From Barnesiella sp. An22 (GTDB taxonomy: Bacteria > Bacteroidota > Bacteroidia > Bacteroidales > Barnesiellaceae), in NCBI RefSeq assembly GCF_002159975.1, contig NZ_NFJR01000005.1:1-64000 (forward strand): a stretch of 64,000 bases of DNA. The letters run 5' to 3'. A model generated the notes under the pieces. That model saw only the letters and a program-made list of their open reading frames with translations, had not been told where the DNA came from and did not search any database. The position numbers and the translations under genes were made by a program. Shown here piece by piece: positions 54,029 through 63,636 of this stretch; positions within the stretch are counted from its first letter, which is position 1; each line of letters begins with the position of its first letter.

Positions 54029-55918
54029 ATGATCAGTTACTTACAGATAGAGAATCTTACCAAATCGTTTGGCGACCGCATCTTGTTCGAAAACATATCG
54101 TTGGGTATCGGCGAGGGCGACCGCGTGGGACTCATTGCCAAAAACGGAGCGGGCAAAACCACTCTGCTCAATATACTGGCCGGGAAGGAGGATTACGACA
54201 ACGGGCAAATCACCTGCCGCAACGGATTGCGGGTAGGCTATCTGGAACAGTCGCCCTCGTACGCTCCCGAGCTGACAGTCATCGAAGCCTGCTTCCAGTC
54301 CGACAACGAGACGGTGCGCCTCATCGCCGACTACGAACGGGCCCTGCAGGCCAACGACCCCGACCGGCTGCAAGAGCTGCTCGACCGCATGGAGCACGCT
54401 AAGGCCTGGGACTACGAACAACGGGCCAAACAGATACTCTCGCAACTCAAGATCACCCACTTCGACCAACCGGTACGGGAGCTTTCGGGCGGGCAGTTGA
54501 AGCGTCTGGCGCTGGCCAACGTGCTTATTACCGAACCCGACCTGCTGATTCTCGACGAGCCTACCAACCACCTCGACATCGATATGACCGAGTGGCTCGA
54601 GGAGTTTCTGCGACGCTCCAACACCACACTGCTCATGGTCACCCACGACCGCTACTTCCTCGACCGAGTGTGCAACCAGATTGTCGAAATCGACGACCGC
54701 ACCCTCTACAACTACAAGGGCAATTACAGCTACTACCTCGAGAAGCGCGAGGAGCGCATCGAGATACACAATGCCGAGATAGACCGCGCCCGCAACCTCA
54801 TGCGTACCGAACTGGAGTGGATACGCCGGCAGCCTCAGGCCCGGGGCACCAAAGCCAAATACCGCATCGACGCCTTTGCCGACCTGCAGGAGAAGGCCCG
54901 CCGCGAAAAAGCCGCCGGGCAGGTGCGGCTCGAGGTGAAATCGTCGTACATCGGCTCCAAGATTTTCGAGGCCAAGGGTATCACCAAGAGCTTCGGCGAC
55001 CTGAAGATTATCGAGGACTTCGACTACACCTTCACCCGTTACGAAAAGATGGGTATCGTGGGCAATAACGGTACGGGCAAGTCGACCTTTATCAAGATGC
55101 TTATAGGCCAGGTACAGCCCGACCGGGGCCGGTTCGACATCGGCGAGACGGTCAAGTTCGGCTATTACAGCCAGGAGGGCATGCAGTTCAACGACCAGAT
55201 GAAGGTAATCGACGCCGTGCGCGACATCGCCGAGGAGATTTCACTGGGCGACGGCCGCAAGCTCTCGGCCTCGCAGTTCCTGCAACACTTCCTCTTCACC
55301 CCCGAGACCCAGCACAACTACATCTACAAACTGAGCGGCGGCGAGCGGCGGCGACTCTACCTCTGCACGGTACTCATCAGCAACCCCAACTTTCTGGTGC
55401 TCGACGAGCCCACCAACGACCTCGACATCGTCACCCTCAACGTGCTCGAAGACTATCTGCGCAACTTCAAGGGGTGTGTGATTGTCGTCTCGCACGACCG
55501 CTATTTCATGGACAAGGTGGTCGACCACCTGCTGGTATTCCGGGGAAATGGCGTACTAAAGGATTTTCCCGGCAACTATACCGACTATCGCGAATGGCGC
55601 GAGGCTCAGGAGCAGAAGGCCCGCAACGAACAGGCCGAACGCACCCGCCAGGAGAGCAAAAAGGCGGCCCCCGAAAAACGGACCTCTGCCGAGAACAGCC
55701 GCCGGCGCCTCTCGTTCAAGGAGAAGAAGGAGCTCGAGCAACTCGAAACAGAGATTGCCGCACTCGAGGAAGAGAAGAAGAGCATCGAGACCGCCCTCTG
55801 CAGCGGTACCCTCGGGGTAGACGAGCTGACCGAAAAATCGAAACGGCTGCCCGAGGTCAACGACCTGCTCGACGAGAAGACCCTGCGCTGGCTCGAACTG
55901 AGCGAAATCGAGGGATAA
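54029..55918 (+). CDS. ABC-F family ATPase (Uup-like)
   Basis: The 629-residue protein has two ABC domains and no membrane segment. Domain 1 has Walker A AKNGAGKTT (37-45), signature LSGGQLKRL (near 152) and Walker B LLILDEPTNHLD (near 171). Domain 2 has Walker A GNNGTGKST (near 346), LSGGERRRL and FLVLDEPTNDLD. A charged linker separates them. The C-terminal extension (about 530-625) is a coiled coil like that of Uup. ABC-F proteins act on the ribosome or on DNA intermediates. The Uup-type C terminus favours Uup over a drug-protection factor, but that is not certain. Confidence 0.9.
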   Translation: MISYLQIENLTKSFGDRILFENISLGIGEGDRVGLIAKNGAGKTTLLNILAGKEDYDNGQITCRNGLRVGYLEQSPSYAPELTVIEACFQSDNETVRLIADYERALQANDPDRLQELLDRMEHAKAWDYEQRAKQILSQLKITHFDQPVRELSGGQLKRLALANVLITEPDLLILDEPTNHLDIDMTEWLEEFLRRSNTTLLMVTHDRYFLDRVCNQIVEIDDRTLYNYKGNYSYYLEKREERIEIHNAEIDRARNLMRTELEWIRRQPQARGTKAKYRIDAFADLQEKARREKAAGQVRLEVKSSYIGSKIFEAKGITKSFGDLKIIEDFDYTFTRYEKMGIVGNNGTGKSTFIKMLIGQVQPDRGRFDIGETVKFGYYSQEGMQFNDQMKVIDAVRDIAEEISLGDGRKLSASQFLQHFLFTPETQHNYIYKLSGGERRRLYLCTVLISNPNFLVLDEPTNDLDIVTLNVLEDYLRNFKGCVIVVSHDRYFMDKVVDHLLVFRGNGVLKDFPGNYTDYREWREAQEQKARNEQAERTRQESKKAAPEKRTSAENSRRRLSFKEKKELEQLETEIAALEEEKKSIETALCSGTLGVDELTEKSKRLPEVNDLLDEKTLRWLELSEIEG

Positions 55919-55935
55919 CCACCTACACATACACG

Positions 55936-55980
55936 AAGCGGGCACGGCACCGTCTCACTGGAGAACGGCCGTGCCCGCTT
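55936..55980 (+). terminator. Terminator after the ABC-F gene
   Basis: AAGCGGGCACGG (55936-55947) pairs perfectly with CCGTGCCCGCTT (55969-55980). It lies between two convergent genes and can serve both. Confidence 0.8.
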
Positions 55981-56003
55981 GACGTATATATCCAAAGAAC
56001 CTC

Positions 56004-56447
56004 TTATCGTTTGAAATAGATGTATTTCGGTTCGCTGGGCACATAGCTATCGTCGTCCCACAGCGTGCTCGTAATCATCAAATCGGCGCTGTACCGGTTG
56101 CAGGCAATAGGCACATTGTGCACCCGACACTGACGCAACAGCATCTGTATATCGGCCTCGTGCGGTTGCGGGTTGAGATCGTCGATAAGGAAGATGGCCA
56201 AGTCGACCTGATGGCGTACCACCAGTGCGGCAATCTCGGCATCGCCACCCAACGGGCCCGAGTTCATGCAGGTAACATCGGCGGGGATATTCAACTCCTC
56301 AAAAGCCTCCTTAACCAAATGTCCCGTCGTACCCGTACACACCAGATGATGGTGCGACAGCAACTCGGCATTGTGTTTCACCCACTCCACCATATCGGCT
56401 TTGCGGTTATCATGCGCAACCAGCGCAATGGTTAATCTCTTTTTCAT
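56004..56447 (-). CDS. mgsA: Methylglyoxal synthase
   Basis: The 147-residue protein has the MgsA hallmarks: IALVAHDNRKADMVEW at the N terminus, TGTTGHL, the catalytic aspartate in MNSGPLGGDAEIAALV, and FLIDDLNPQPHEADIQ. It converts dihydroxyacetone phosphate to methylglyoxal and phosphate, a bypass of lower glycolysis when phosphate is short. It follows the MATE gene by 12 bases on the same strand. Confidence 0.95.
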   Translation of the reverse strand: MKKRLTIALVAHDNRKADMVEWVKHNAELLSHHHLVCTGTTGHLVKEAFEELNIPADVTCMNSGPLGGDAEIAALVVRHQVDLAIFLIDDLNPQPHEADIQMLLRQCRVHNVPIACNRYSADLMITSTLWDDDSYVPSEPKYIYFKR

Positions 56448-56459
56448 AGCTCCTTACTT

Positions 56460-57824
56460 TTAAGATTGAACACTTTGATATTTTCTGTGGATAGACCGCT
56501 GGTGTATCATCAGCACCACGACGGCTATCACGAATGCAATGAAATCGGATATGGGCATGCTCCACCACACCCCGTTGGTCGACCAGTAATCGGGCAATAT
56601 CAGCAGCAACGGCAGCAGGAAAAGCAACTGCCGCGACAGGGAGAGAAATATCGACACCGGCGCCCGCCCTATCGACTGGAAGAAGTTGGAAATCACAATT
56701 TGACAACCCACAAAGGGGAACATGGCACAACAGATGCGCAACCCCACCACCGACAAGTCTACCAACTCTTCGCTCGTAGTAAAGAGGGCCACGATGGCAT
56801 GGGGAAACAACTCGCTCAAGATAAAGCCCACGGTCATTACCGACACTCCAGCCGTGATGCCGTAGCGCAACACCTTGCGCACCCGGTCGTACTGCTTGGC
56901 ACCGAAGTTGTAACCCACGATAGGCTGCATGCCCTGGGTAATACCCATCACAATCATCACAAAGAGCATGAGCGTGCGGTTCACGATACCATAGGCACCG
57001 ATGGCCAGGTCGCCGCCCGTACGCTGCAACGCGTTGTTGATGAAGATCACCACCACGCAGGCACACACGTTCATCAGGAAGGGCGACATGCCTATCGAGA
57101 AAATCTTGCCTACCACCCGGGCCTTCAGCCGGGCATAACGGCGGTCGAAGTGAACGAAACTGTTTTTATTGGAAAAGTGCACCAGCACCCACACCATGGC
57201 TACCGTTTGCGAAGCTACCGTGGCCAGTGCAGCCCCCCGGATGCCCCAACCCAGCGAGAAGATGAAGATAGGGGCCAATATCACGTTGCACCCCACCGTA
57301 AGCAGCGACGAGAGCATGGCCTTGCGGGGATAACCCGTGGCCCGCATCACGTTGTTGAGACCGATAAAGACATAGGTAATGGGGGTACCCAGCAGAATCA
57401 CCTGCATGAAGTCGCGGGCGTAGGGCAACGTGTCGTGACTGGCACCGAAGAAGAGCAGAATGGGATCGAGAAACAGGAAGGTCAACCCACCGAAGCAGAT
57501 GGCATTGACAATGCACATGAACAACACATTGTGCACTACCTCGGTAGCCCGCACCTGGTCGCCCTGCCCCAGGAAGATGGAGCTGATGGTGGCACCGCCT
57601 ATACCCACCAGCGTACAAAAGGCAACCACCAGGTTCATCAACGGGAAGGTAATGGCCAGACCGGCGATAGCCAACGCCCCTACTCCATGGCCGATAAAGA
57701 TACTGTCGATGATGTTGTAGAGCGATGTAACAGTCATCGCGATAATAGCCGGCACCGAATACTGTACCAACAGTTTACCGATAGGCTCGGAACCGAGAAT
57801 CAATGGGGAAGTACGATCTGTCAT
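56460..57824 (-). CDS. MATE family efflux transporter
   Basis: The 454-residue membrane protein has twelve TM helices and the MATE pattern (VPAIIAMTVTSLYNIIDSIFIGHGVG near 23-48). I chose the ATG at 57824; the longer frame enters the promoter region. A -7 box TACCTTTG is present on the minus strand at about 57927 down to 57920. It is chromosomal and only distantly like the ICE-borne MATE pump. It probably exports drugs or metabolites with Na+ or H+ as counter-ion. Confidence 0.9.
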   Translation of the reverse strand: MTDRTSPLILGSEPIGKLLVQYSVPAIIAMTVTSLYNIIDSIFIGHGVGALAIAGLAITFPLMNLVVAFCTLVGIGGATISSIFLGQGDQVRATEVVHNVLFMCIVNAICFGGLTFLFLDPILLFFGASHDTLPYARDFMQVILLGTPITYVFIGLNNVMRATGYPRKAMLSSLLTVGCNVILAPIFIFSLGWGIRGAALATVASQTVAMVWVLVHFSNKNSFVHFDRRYARLKARVVGKIFSIGMSPFLMNVCACVVVIFINNALQRTGGDLAIGAYGIVNRTLMLFVMIVMGITQGMQPIVGYNFGAKQYDRVRKVLRYGITAGVSVMTVGFILSELFPHAIVALFTTSEELVDLSVVGLRICCAMFPFVGCQIVISNFFQSIGRAPVSIFLSLSRQLLFLLPLLLILPDYWSTNGVWWSMPISDFIAFVIAVVVLMIHQRSIHRKYQSVQS

Positions 57825-58245
57825 AGTTTTTCCTAATTTCGCAATTATGCCAACAAAAACAGAACCCGATGAGCAAAGCCCTGTTGCAGGCCCCGTTCTA
57901 TCTTTGTCTCTCCGCGACAAAGGTACAAATTATTCGGCACCCTTGGCATGAACATAAGTATTTTATAACAAATCGGTATTTTTAATAAAACACACAGAGT
58001 GCAACAGTTGTTCGCAAACCGCACATGACACACTCGTCTACGACATTATCCCTCTCGCATACACCCCACGCACCATCGCGGTTCATTAAAAAAATTAAAT
58101 TCTCCGAAAACAGAACTGTTTTTTGCAACTCCTTGTTATATTTGCGAAAGGAACAGGGAGTCTCGGTCACGTACGGCACGCGGCGACAACCCGCAAGAGC
58201 CTCCGTTCCAATCTGTTATCCAAACCGTTAATTCGAAAAGAGACA

Positions 58246-58713
58246 ATGAAAAAGCTTTTATTATTGGTTATCATAAGTTTAGCTCTGTTCTCCTGCGAGG
58301 GTCCCATGGGTCCGCAAGGTCCGCAGGGAGTACCGGGCGAAGGCATGTACTGGAAATACTACACCTACACCGTGAAGTCGCAAGACTGGGAACTCGTCAC
58401 CACCGAAGACGGGCTCAACACCTACTACATGTATGTATTCCAAAATGCCGACATCACCGACGACCTCTACCTCAACGGCTACGTGCTGGGCTACCTGGTA
58501 CAATCGCCGGGCACCAACGACGAGGTCATCACCCCCCTGCCCTACACCATACACCGGGGCAGCACCGACACCCAGAGCGGCCAGGAGATGCTCTGGACCG
58601 AGACCTACACCTACGACTACATGCCGGGCAGCGTGGCCTTCTATGTGCAATACAGCGACTTTGCCCAACAGCGCCCCGAGGATATGGTATTCCGCCTGGT
58701 GCTCAACAATTAG
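58246..58713 (+). CDS. Lipoprotein with a short collagen-like segment
   Basis: The 155-residue protein has a lipoprotein signal (LALFSC, Cys20) and then the collagen-like repeat GPMGPQGPQGVPGEG. A beta-rich domain follows (YYTYTVKSQDWELV...). Such short Gly-X-Y stretches just after the lipid anchor are common in Bacteroidetes cell-surface lipoproteins and lift the domain from the membrane. The function is unknown. It has a -7 box TATATTTG about 100 bases upstream. Confidence 0.82.
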   Translation: MKKLLLLVIISLALFSCEGPMGPQGPQGVPGEGMYWKYYTYTVKSQDWELVTTEDGLNTYYMYVFQNADITDDLYLNGYVLGYLVQSPGTNDEVITPLPYTIHRGSTDTQSGQEMLWTETYTYDYMPGSVAFYVQYSDFAQQRPEDMVFRLVLNN

Positions 58714-59053
58714 GAATCCTGTAAAACAAAGACAAATAAATCTCATTTCGAGGCTGTACCCGGCAAACGAGTGCGGCCTCGAAGTGTATATGGGCCCTGC
58801 CACTCCTTATATTACTTCCTCCCCGGCTCAATTCAAAATCAGTCTCTCGTTTTTGGCCGGCTATCGAAGCCGGACATAGAAGGACCCACACCGGCCAATA
58901 AAAAGGGGAATATCCACTCCCATCCGGCCATACGACCAAAAGGATAACCCAGATAATCAAGACAATAAACATCCACCCCAATAAAACGGCTGCAGCCACC
59001 ACATTTTGAGAAACTTTGCAAATTCGCGGTCCTTTTTGGTTCTTTGTTTGCAT
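58703..59053 (-). CDS. Possible small membrane protein
   Basis: A 116-residue frame whose first half has two convincing TM helices (VVAAAVLLGWMFIVLIIWVILLVVW by position 18-42, and a second near 48-66). The second half is less protein-like and converges on the lipoprotein gene with an 11-base overlap. It may be real only in part. No domain is recognised. Confidence 0.4.
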   Translation of the reverse strand: MQTKNQKGPRICKVSQNVVAAAVLLGWMFIVLIIWVILLVVWPDGSGYSPFYWPVWVLLCPASIAGQKRETDFELSRGGSNIRSGRAHIHFEAALVCRVQPRNEIYLSLFYRIPNC

Positions 59054-59097
59054 CTGTTTGGTTTCTGTAAAGATTATTATCTATCTTCGCTATTGAT

Positions 59098-59676
59098 ATG
59101 GCAGTACAAACAGATTTACCCCAAATAGCAGCCCTGAAGATGGCTGCAGAAAAGCGTTTCGGTCACAAGATCGAGAGCCGATCCGACTTTACCCTTTTCG
59201 GTGCAGAGATTGAACGTGTCACCAACGAACATCTGGCCGACAACACCCTGCGCCGCCTTTGGGGGTGCATCAAAGGGTATAGCACCACCTATACCCGCAC
59301 GCTCGACGTGCTATGCCGTTACATCGGGTTCAACCACTGGGAGGCATTCTGCAGCCATCTGAAACAGGACTCCAAAACCGAATCGGACATTCTGCAAAGC
59401 CATCACTCCATCCGGGTCGAGGAACTCGCCCCGGGCGACCGGCTACGCATCGGGTGGCTGCCCGACCGCGTGTGCATCATCGAATTTCAGGGCGGTCGCA
59501 CCTTCAAGGCCATCGACTGCAAAAACTCTACCTTGCAAAACGGCGACAGCTTCGAGTGCAGCATACTGATGAAACACTATCCGCTCTTTGTCGACAATCT
59601 GGTACATGGGGGCGAACTGTGCCAGCGATATGCCATGGGCCTCGACAACGGGCTGACCATTCTCGAGAAACTGTAA
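59098..59676 (+). CDS. Conserved hypothetical protein
   Basis: A 192-residue soluble protein. Its N-terminal half (about 1-90) is helical with a segment reminiscent of a DNA-binding domain (LADNTLRRLWGCIKGYSTTYTRTLDVLCRYIGF by position 47-79). The C-terminal half is beta-rich. I know it only as a Bacteroidales hypothetical. It lies 134 bases before the kinase gene in the same direction, so a functional link is possible. It may be a regulator. Confidence 0.7.
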   Translation: MAVQTDLPQIAALKMAAEKRFGHKIESRSDFTLFGAEIERVTNEHLADNTLRRLWGCIKGYSTTYTRTLDVLCRYIGFNHWEAFCSHLKQDSKTESDILQSHHSIRVEELAPGDRLRIGWLPDRVCIIEFQGGRTFKAIDCKNSTLQNGDSFECSILMKHYPLFVDNLVHGGELCQRYAMGLDNGLTILEKL

Positions 59677-59810
59677 TCCGGGTTTACCACCCGGTAACGG
59701 CATCGCACCGCTCACCGATTATTGCCTGTCCGCCAATTTCTATTACCATATTTTTTTCAGACTCTCATTATAATCGCTATATTTACTCCCCGAACTACAA
59801 ATAGCGAATC

Positions 59811-61139
59811 ATGAGGATATATTCCAAGCCCACATACCTGGAAACGGCGCCGTCCGATACGTCCATCACCATTCTGGGGACAATCAGCGAAGGGCGCATG
59901 TTCCGCATCTACAAGGCGCAGAAAGGGACCAAGTATATTATCCTCAAGACACCGATTGCCGACGATTCGATGCTGCTCGAGATTCTTCGCCGGGAATACG
60001 AGCTGTCCTGTAACCTGAATCACCCCTGCATTGTCAACACCCTGGAGTTCAACCCCAGCACCCCCGTGGGGCCGGCCATTGTCATGGAATATATCGACGG
60101 CCTGACGCTCGACGAATTTGTGGCGACCAATCCCACTCTGGATGAGCGCAAATCGGTGCTCAACGACATTCTCGATGGGATGGACTACCTGCACCACCGC
60201 GGCATCATACACAACGACCTGAAGCCCGACAACATCATTGTCAACGGCAACAAGGCGGCCCGCATCATCGATTTCGGGTTCTCGGCCAGCGCCGACAGCG
60301 CCTACAAAGGCTACATCGGCGGCTCCGACGGATACACCGCCCCCGAGATTCTCAATGGCACCGGGTCGGCCGGGACGACCTCCGACATCTTCACGCTCGG
60401 CCGCCTGATAAACCTGATTTTCGGAGGCCGCAAATATGTGCATATAGCCCGCCGGTGCAGCCAGACAGACCCGTCGGAACGGCCCCGGAACATACAGGCC
60501 CTGCGTGCCCTGATCAAACGCCGGGACCGCCAGCCGCTCATCATTGCATCGGTCGCCGCCGTGCTCATCGTGGCCGCATCGGTCACGGCATCCCTTATCC
60601 ATCGGCACAACGAAACGATGCAAATCGAGCAACGCATTACCCAAGGCATCGACTCGGTATATCAGAAAACGGCCAATAAAATCAAGGCACAGACCCTGCA
60701 GGACTCTATCCAAACCGAAAAGCAGATTGTCGAAAAAGTAGCCTCCTATACCCAGGAGACCGAGCAGGACCGACTCGCCCAAAAGCTGCAACGCCGGGAA
60801 GTGCTCCGCAAGCGTTTCGAAAAAGAATTCGCCCCCTATTACGAACCTGCAATTGCCCAGATAAAAAAACAGAAATACAAGGAAATGGCTATCATGCACG
60901 CCGGTCCCTATTACAGATTCATGACGCCCTACCTGAAATCGATTGCTCTGAAATATCCGCCACACCCCGACGGCACAGTGGCCGAAGAGACCGATGTGGC
61001 CTTTGCGGTATACACCCGCCAACATCACACCATCGACTCGCTGTGCTCCTCGCTACCCACCGTCAACACCCTCCCACCCGCGCAGCACGACTCGCTCGTA
61101 CGCATAATGGCCCGATTGGGCAAGGAGCTGGGATTCTGA
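59811..61139 (+). CDS. Ser/Thr protein kinase with a TM helix
   Basis: The 442-residue protein has a eukaryotic-like kinase domain (about 20-235), with the catalytic loop HNDLKPDNIIVNG, a DFGFS activation-loop start and an invariant-type lysine in YIILKTP. A TM helix follows (about 243-263), and the C-terminal part (265-442) is coiled-coil rich and extracytoplasmic. It is the layout of a PknB-like receptor kinase with no PASTA repeats. The target is unknown. It may receive envelope signals. Confidence 0.9.
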   Translation: MRIYSKPTYLETAPSDTSITILGTISEGRMFRIYKAQKGTKYIILKTPIADDSMLLEILRREYELSCNLNHPCIVNTLEFNPSTPVGPAIVMEYIDGLTLDEFVATNPTLDERKSVLNDILDGMDYLHHRGIIHNDLKPDNIIVNGNKAARIIDFGFSASADSAYKGYIGGSDGYTAPEILNGTGSAGTTSDIFTLGRLINLIFGGRKYVHIARRCSQTDPSERPRNIQALRALIKRRDRQPLIIASVAAVLIVAASVTASLIHRHNETMQIEQRITQGIDSVYQKTANKIKAQTLQDSIQTEKQIVEKVASYTQETEQDRLAQKLQRREVLRKRFEKEFAPYYEPAIAQIKKQKYKEMAIMHAGPYYRFMTPYLKSIALKYPPHPDGTVAEETDVAFAVYTRQHHTIDSLCSSLPTVNTLPPAQHDSLVRIMARLGKELGF

Positions 61140-61151
61140 CCACTCGCAAAC

Positions 61152-61190
61152 AAAACGAGCCCCGACTTTACAATCGGAGCCCGTTCCTCT
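61152..61190 (+). terminator. Weak terminator after the kinase gene
   Basis: CGAGCCCCGA pairs imperfectly with TCGGAGCCCG (two mismatches) and a T-rich stretch follows. It lies just after the kinase stop codon. Confidence 0.4.
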
Positions 61191-61305
61191 TTTCACAACG
61201 TTGATATTAGATTATACAGCAATCCCCTCTACAAGCATAGTATTAGACCCACTAAAAGCCGAAACTTTTAGCACCTGTATCTTTTCTGAACCAGACAACA
61301 ATCGG

Positions 61306-61980
61306 CTACATGAATTGTATCCACTTCACCAGCTTGTTATTGGCATCGAAATAGAAGTAGCAATAATCTTTGTTGTTATTGACCTCATAGTGGTAATCGC
61401 CAAAGATGTTATACTCTTTCTTCATGTCCAGGAACTTCAAGGAGTAGCATTTGAGTCCACCTTTATTACCCATAAAGACGAACCGGCTCGTACCGATTTT
61501 GGAGGCATACTCTTCCACGGCCGATTTCGGCATGCCCTTATAGAAGTCGTTGAAAACCATAGACTCCGCTGTTTTGTTAATGATACATCTGGTTTTACCG
61601 TCCTTCGTAGCCAACACGGCACATATAATGGGCTTGTTCACACTTCCCCGACAAATACCATATGCATCCATGTCCTTCATACGAACCAAAAAGATTTTCC
61701 CCGAGACAAAAAAATTAAAAGACTGGAGCACATTTTGTGATTTCAAATATTGCAAGGTCTCCCCCGAAAAAGTAGGTATCAGCCGCACCGTCTTACCCAA
61801 CTCGCCAAAATCATCGATTTCCCAAGTCATTCTATCGCAGAGTATCGGTTGGCCGTTAACGATAAGAGCGTCTGTGGGCAAACTGATAGGAGTTGTCCCT
61901 TCAATAATATCAAAATCGTCGTATGCGAACAGGCTTACCGAAGTTAACAGCCCCACCAGCAAAAACAAAATTTTTTTCAT
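61306..61980 (-). CDS. Secreted hypothetical protein
   Basis: The 224-residue protein has a Sec signal peptide (MKKILFLLVGLLTSVSLFA) and a mature region with mixed beta strands, ending YFYFDANNKLVKWIQFM. No known family is recognised. The start at 61980 begins the signal peptide; the upstream extension is not coding-like. It is 132 bases downstream of the next lipoprotein gene, on the same strand. It is probably periplasmic. Confidence 0.75.
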   Translation of the reverse strand: MKKILFLLVGLLTSVSLFAYDDFDIIEGTTPISLPTDALIVNGQPILCDRMTWEIDDFGELGKTVRLIPTFSGETLQYLKSQNVLQSFNFFVSGKIFLVRMKDMDAYGICRGSVNKPIICAVLATKDGKTRCIINKTAESMVFNDFYKGMPKSAVEEYASKIGTSRFVFMGNKGGLKCYSLKFLDMKKEYNIFGDYHYEVNNNKDYCYFYFDANNKLVKWIQFM

Positions 61981-62112
61981 AACCGAATATTTTATGTGTG
62001 TATATATCAATCTGCGTAGCTCTCCGGTACCCCATCGCCCGCCGAGGCATGAGCACCCGGCATCCACGAAATTGTCTGCCGGGTCTCACTCCTCGAGATG
62101 CGATGAAAAAAG

Positions 62113-62904
62113 TTAGTTCATGTTTTGTGCAGCCTGAAGCATCTTCTGGTTAATCTTATTGAACCGGCTTAATTGAGCAGGAGACAATTTGCTCGTAGCA
62201 TCCGCCATTTTCTGGCTGACCTCCTGAGCCTTGCTCATATAACTCGTATACTCCGACACGGCACTCAAATCGCCGGCACTGGCCTTTTTCAGTAACGAGA
62301 TGTACATATCGACATACTCTTCATACGAATCCAGCAGGGAATCCCAATCTTCTGAACCGCTATCGCTGGAAACTGCTGTGTCGCTGGAATCGCTATCCGA
62401 TACAGAAGTATTGTCTCCCGCTTCCACAGTAATATCGGCAGTAGCAGCAGGCATAAACTTAATTGTTTCTTTGAAATATTCTTGTGAATAGCCCGGGCGT
62501 TCAAACACGAATACAGCCGTGTCACCCACATTTCCCGTAAGGAATTTCTTAAACTTAAGTTCATCTTCACTCTTCATCGACACTGTTGACATATTACCTT
62601 CTTCTTCATTAAGAAGATCAATATCAGCACAACCTATAAAGTTTTCAAAGTTAATATCACGAGCATCCACACCTTTAATTCCGTCTTGTACCAGTCTTAA
62701 GGTAACCTTGAGATAAATACCCTTATCATCCATAAATGTCAACTCGGCAGGTTGATCTACTACCTCCACATATTTTGCAATCTCTCCGGAAGAAAACTCG
62801 GTAAATGTTGGAGTAATGGTTTTGGTTTCTTTTCCAGATCCCGAACAAGATGCCATCATAGCCACAATAGCGGCAAGTCCAAATACAAAAAGAGTCTTTT
62901 TCAT
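62113..62904 (-). CDS. Lipoprotein with Ser/Asp-rich linker
   Basis: The 263-residue lipoprotein has a lipobox (MMASC, Cys20), a beta-rich domain (about 30-150), a low-complexity linker of Asp and Ser (about 160-190) and a C-terminal helical domain (SYEEYVDMYISLLKKASAGD...). The C-terminal part resembles the DUF6591-type domain of Bacteroidales lipoproteins. It is anchored in the envelope. The function is unknown. Confidence 0.78.
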   Translation of the reverse strand: MKKTLFVFGLAAIVAMMASCSGSGKETKTITPTFTEFSSGEIAKYVEVVDQPAELTFMDDKGIYLKVTLRLVQDGIKGVDARDINFENFIGCADIDLLNEEEGNMSTVSMKSEDELKFKKFLTGNVGDTAVFVFERPGYSQEYFKETIKFMPAATADITVEAGDNTSVSDSDSSDTAVSSDSGSEDWDSLLDSYEEYVDMYISLLKKASAGDLSAVSEYTSYMSKAQEVSQKMADATSKLSPAQLSRFNKINQKMLQAAQNMN

Positions 62905-63031
62905 AATAGTTTTGTTTAATTTAAATGGTTGTTTAGATTTTGTCTTTACTGTCTTTATATTACAGATTGGGGATAAATTACCCGTGACACGTCATCAAGC
63001 ATTTCACGGTTCAAACAAGGTTCCGATCGTT

Positions 63032-63340
63032 TTACCAATTCAGCAAGGTACGACCCTCTTTGTCGGTGAACTTGCCGGCCAAGATCATAATCCAGTCGAT
63101 GAAGGTCCAGATACCCAATCCACCGAGCGTGAACAACATGGCTATGGCCGTTCCCGTTTTCCCTACATAGAAACGGTGTGCACCCAGACTACCTAAAAAG
63201 AAACAGAAGAGGAAAGCGACCAAACGGCTCTTCTCACTGGCTCCCGACTTTACATCGCTATTGATTCCCGTAGGTGTTCCACATTTGGGGCAAGCTACCG
63301 AACCTTCTTCAAGGTTAGCTCCACATTTTTGACAATACAT
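63032..63340 (-). CDS. TM2-domain protein with zinc ribbon
   Basis: A 102-residue protein with an N-terminal zinc ribbon (CQKCGANLEEGSVACPKCG) and a C-terminal TM2 domain of two helices (KSRLVAFLFCFFLGSLGAHRFYVG and the WTFIDWIMILAG end, by position about 37-90). TM2 proteins are small membrane proteins of unknown role. It is located upstream of the lipoprotein gene on the same strand. Confidence 0.88.
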   Translation of the reverse strand: MYCQKCGANLEEGSVACPKCGTPTGINSDVKSGASEKSRLVAFLFCFFLGSLGAHRFYVGKTGTAIAMLFTLGGLGIWTFIDWIMILAGKFTDKEGRTLLNW

Positions 63341-63577
63341 AGTTTTTAATATTTAAGGTGAATACTAATAAATGTTGATTTTTCTGCAAATATCTATATT
63401 CACCCTTAAAAAACCATAGCCCTTTTTGGGCCTAGTTTTAGGACTTAGGAATATATCTACCTCATTTTCAACAATAAATACATCCAAATACATAGTCCTA
63501 TCCCGGGAACATGCAGGACCTTCCTCTGGATGCAGTGCCACGCATCGCCTACCGCGCGGCACGAGACAGAAAACAAA

Positions 63578-63611
63578 AGCGCCCTGAAAGTGTTGTAACT
63601 TTCAGGGCGCT
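63578..63611 (-). terminator. Terminator after nadC
   Basis: AGCGCCCTGAAAGT (63578-63591) and ACTTTCAGGGCGCT (63598-63611) are perfect complements. On the minus strand a T-rich run follows, so it ends the nadC transcript. Between 63341 and 63577 I see nothing else to annotate. Confidence 0.85.
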
Positions 63612-63636
63612 GCCTATTGATAAAACGATTATTTGC

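Noticed and set aside
56466-57836. 456-residue plus-strand ORF opposite the MATE gene
   Set aside because: It is His/Gln/Arg-rich and antisense to a clear MATE gene, as expected for a shadow frame.
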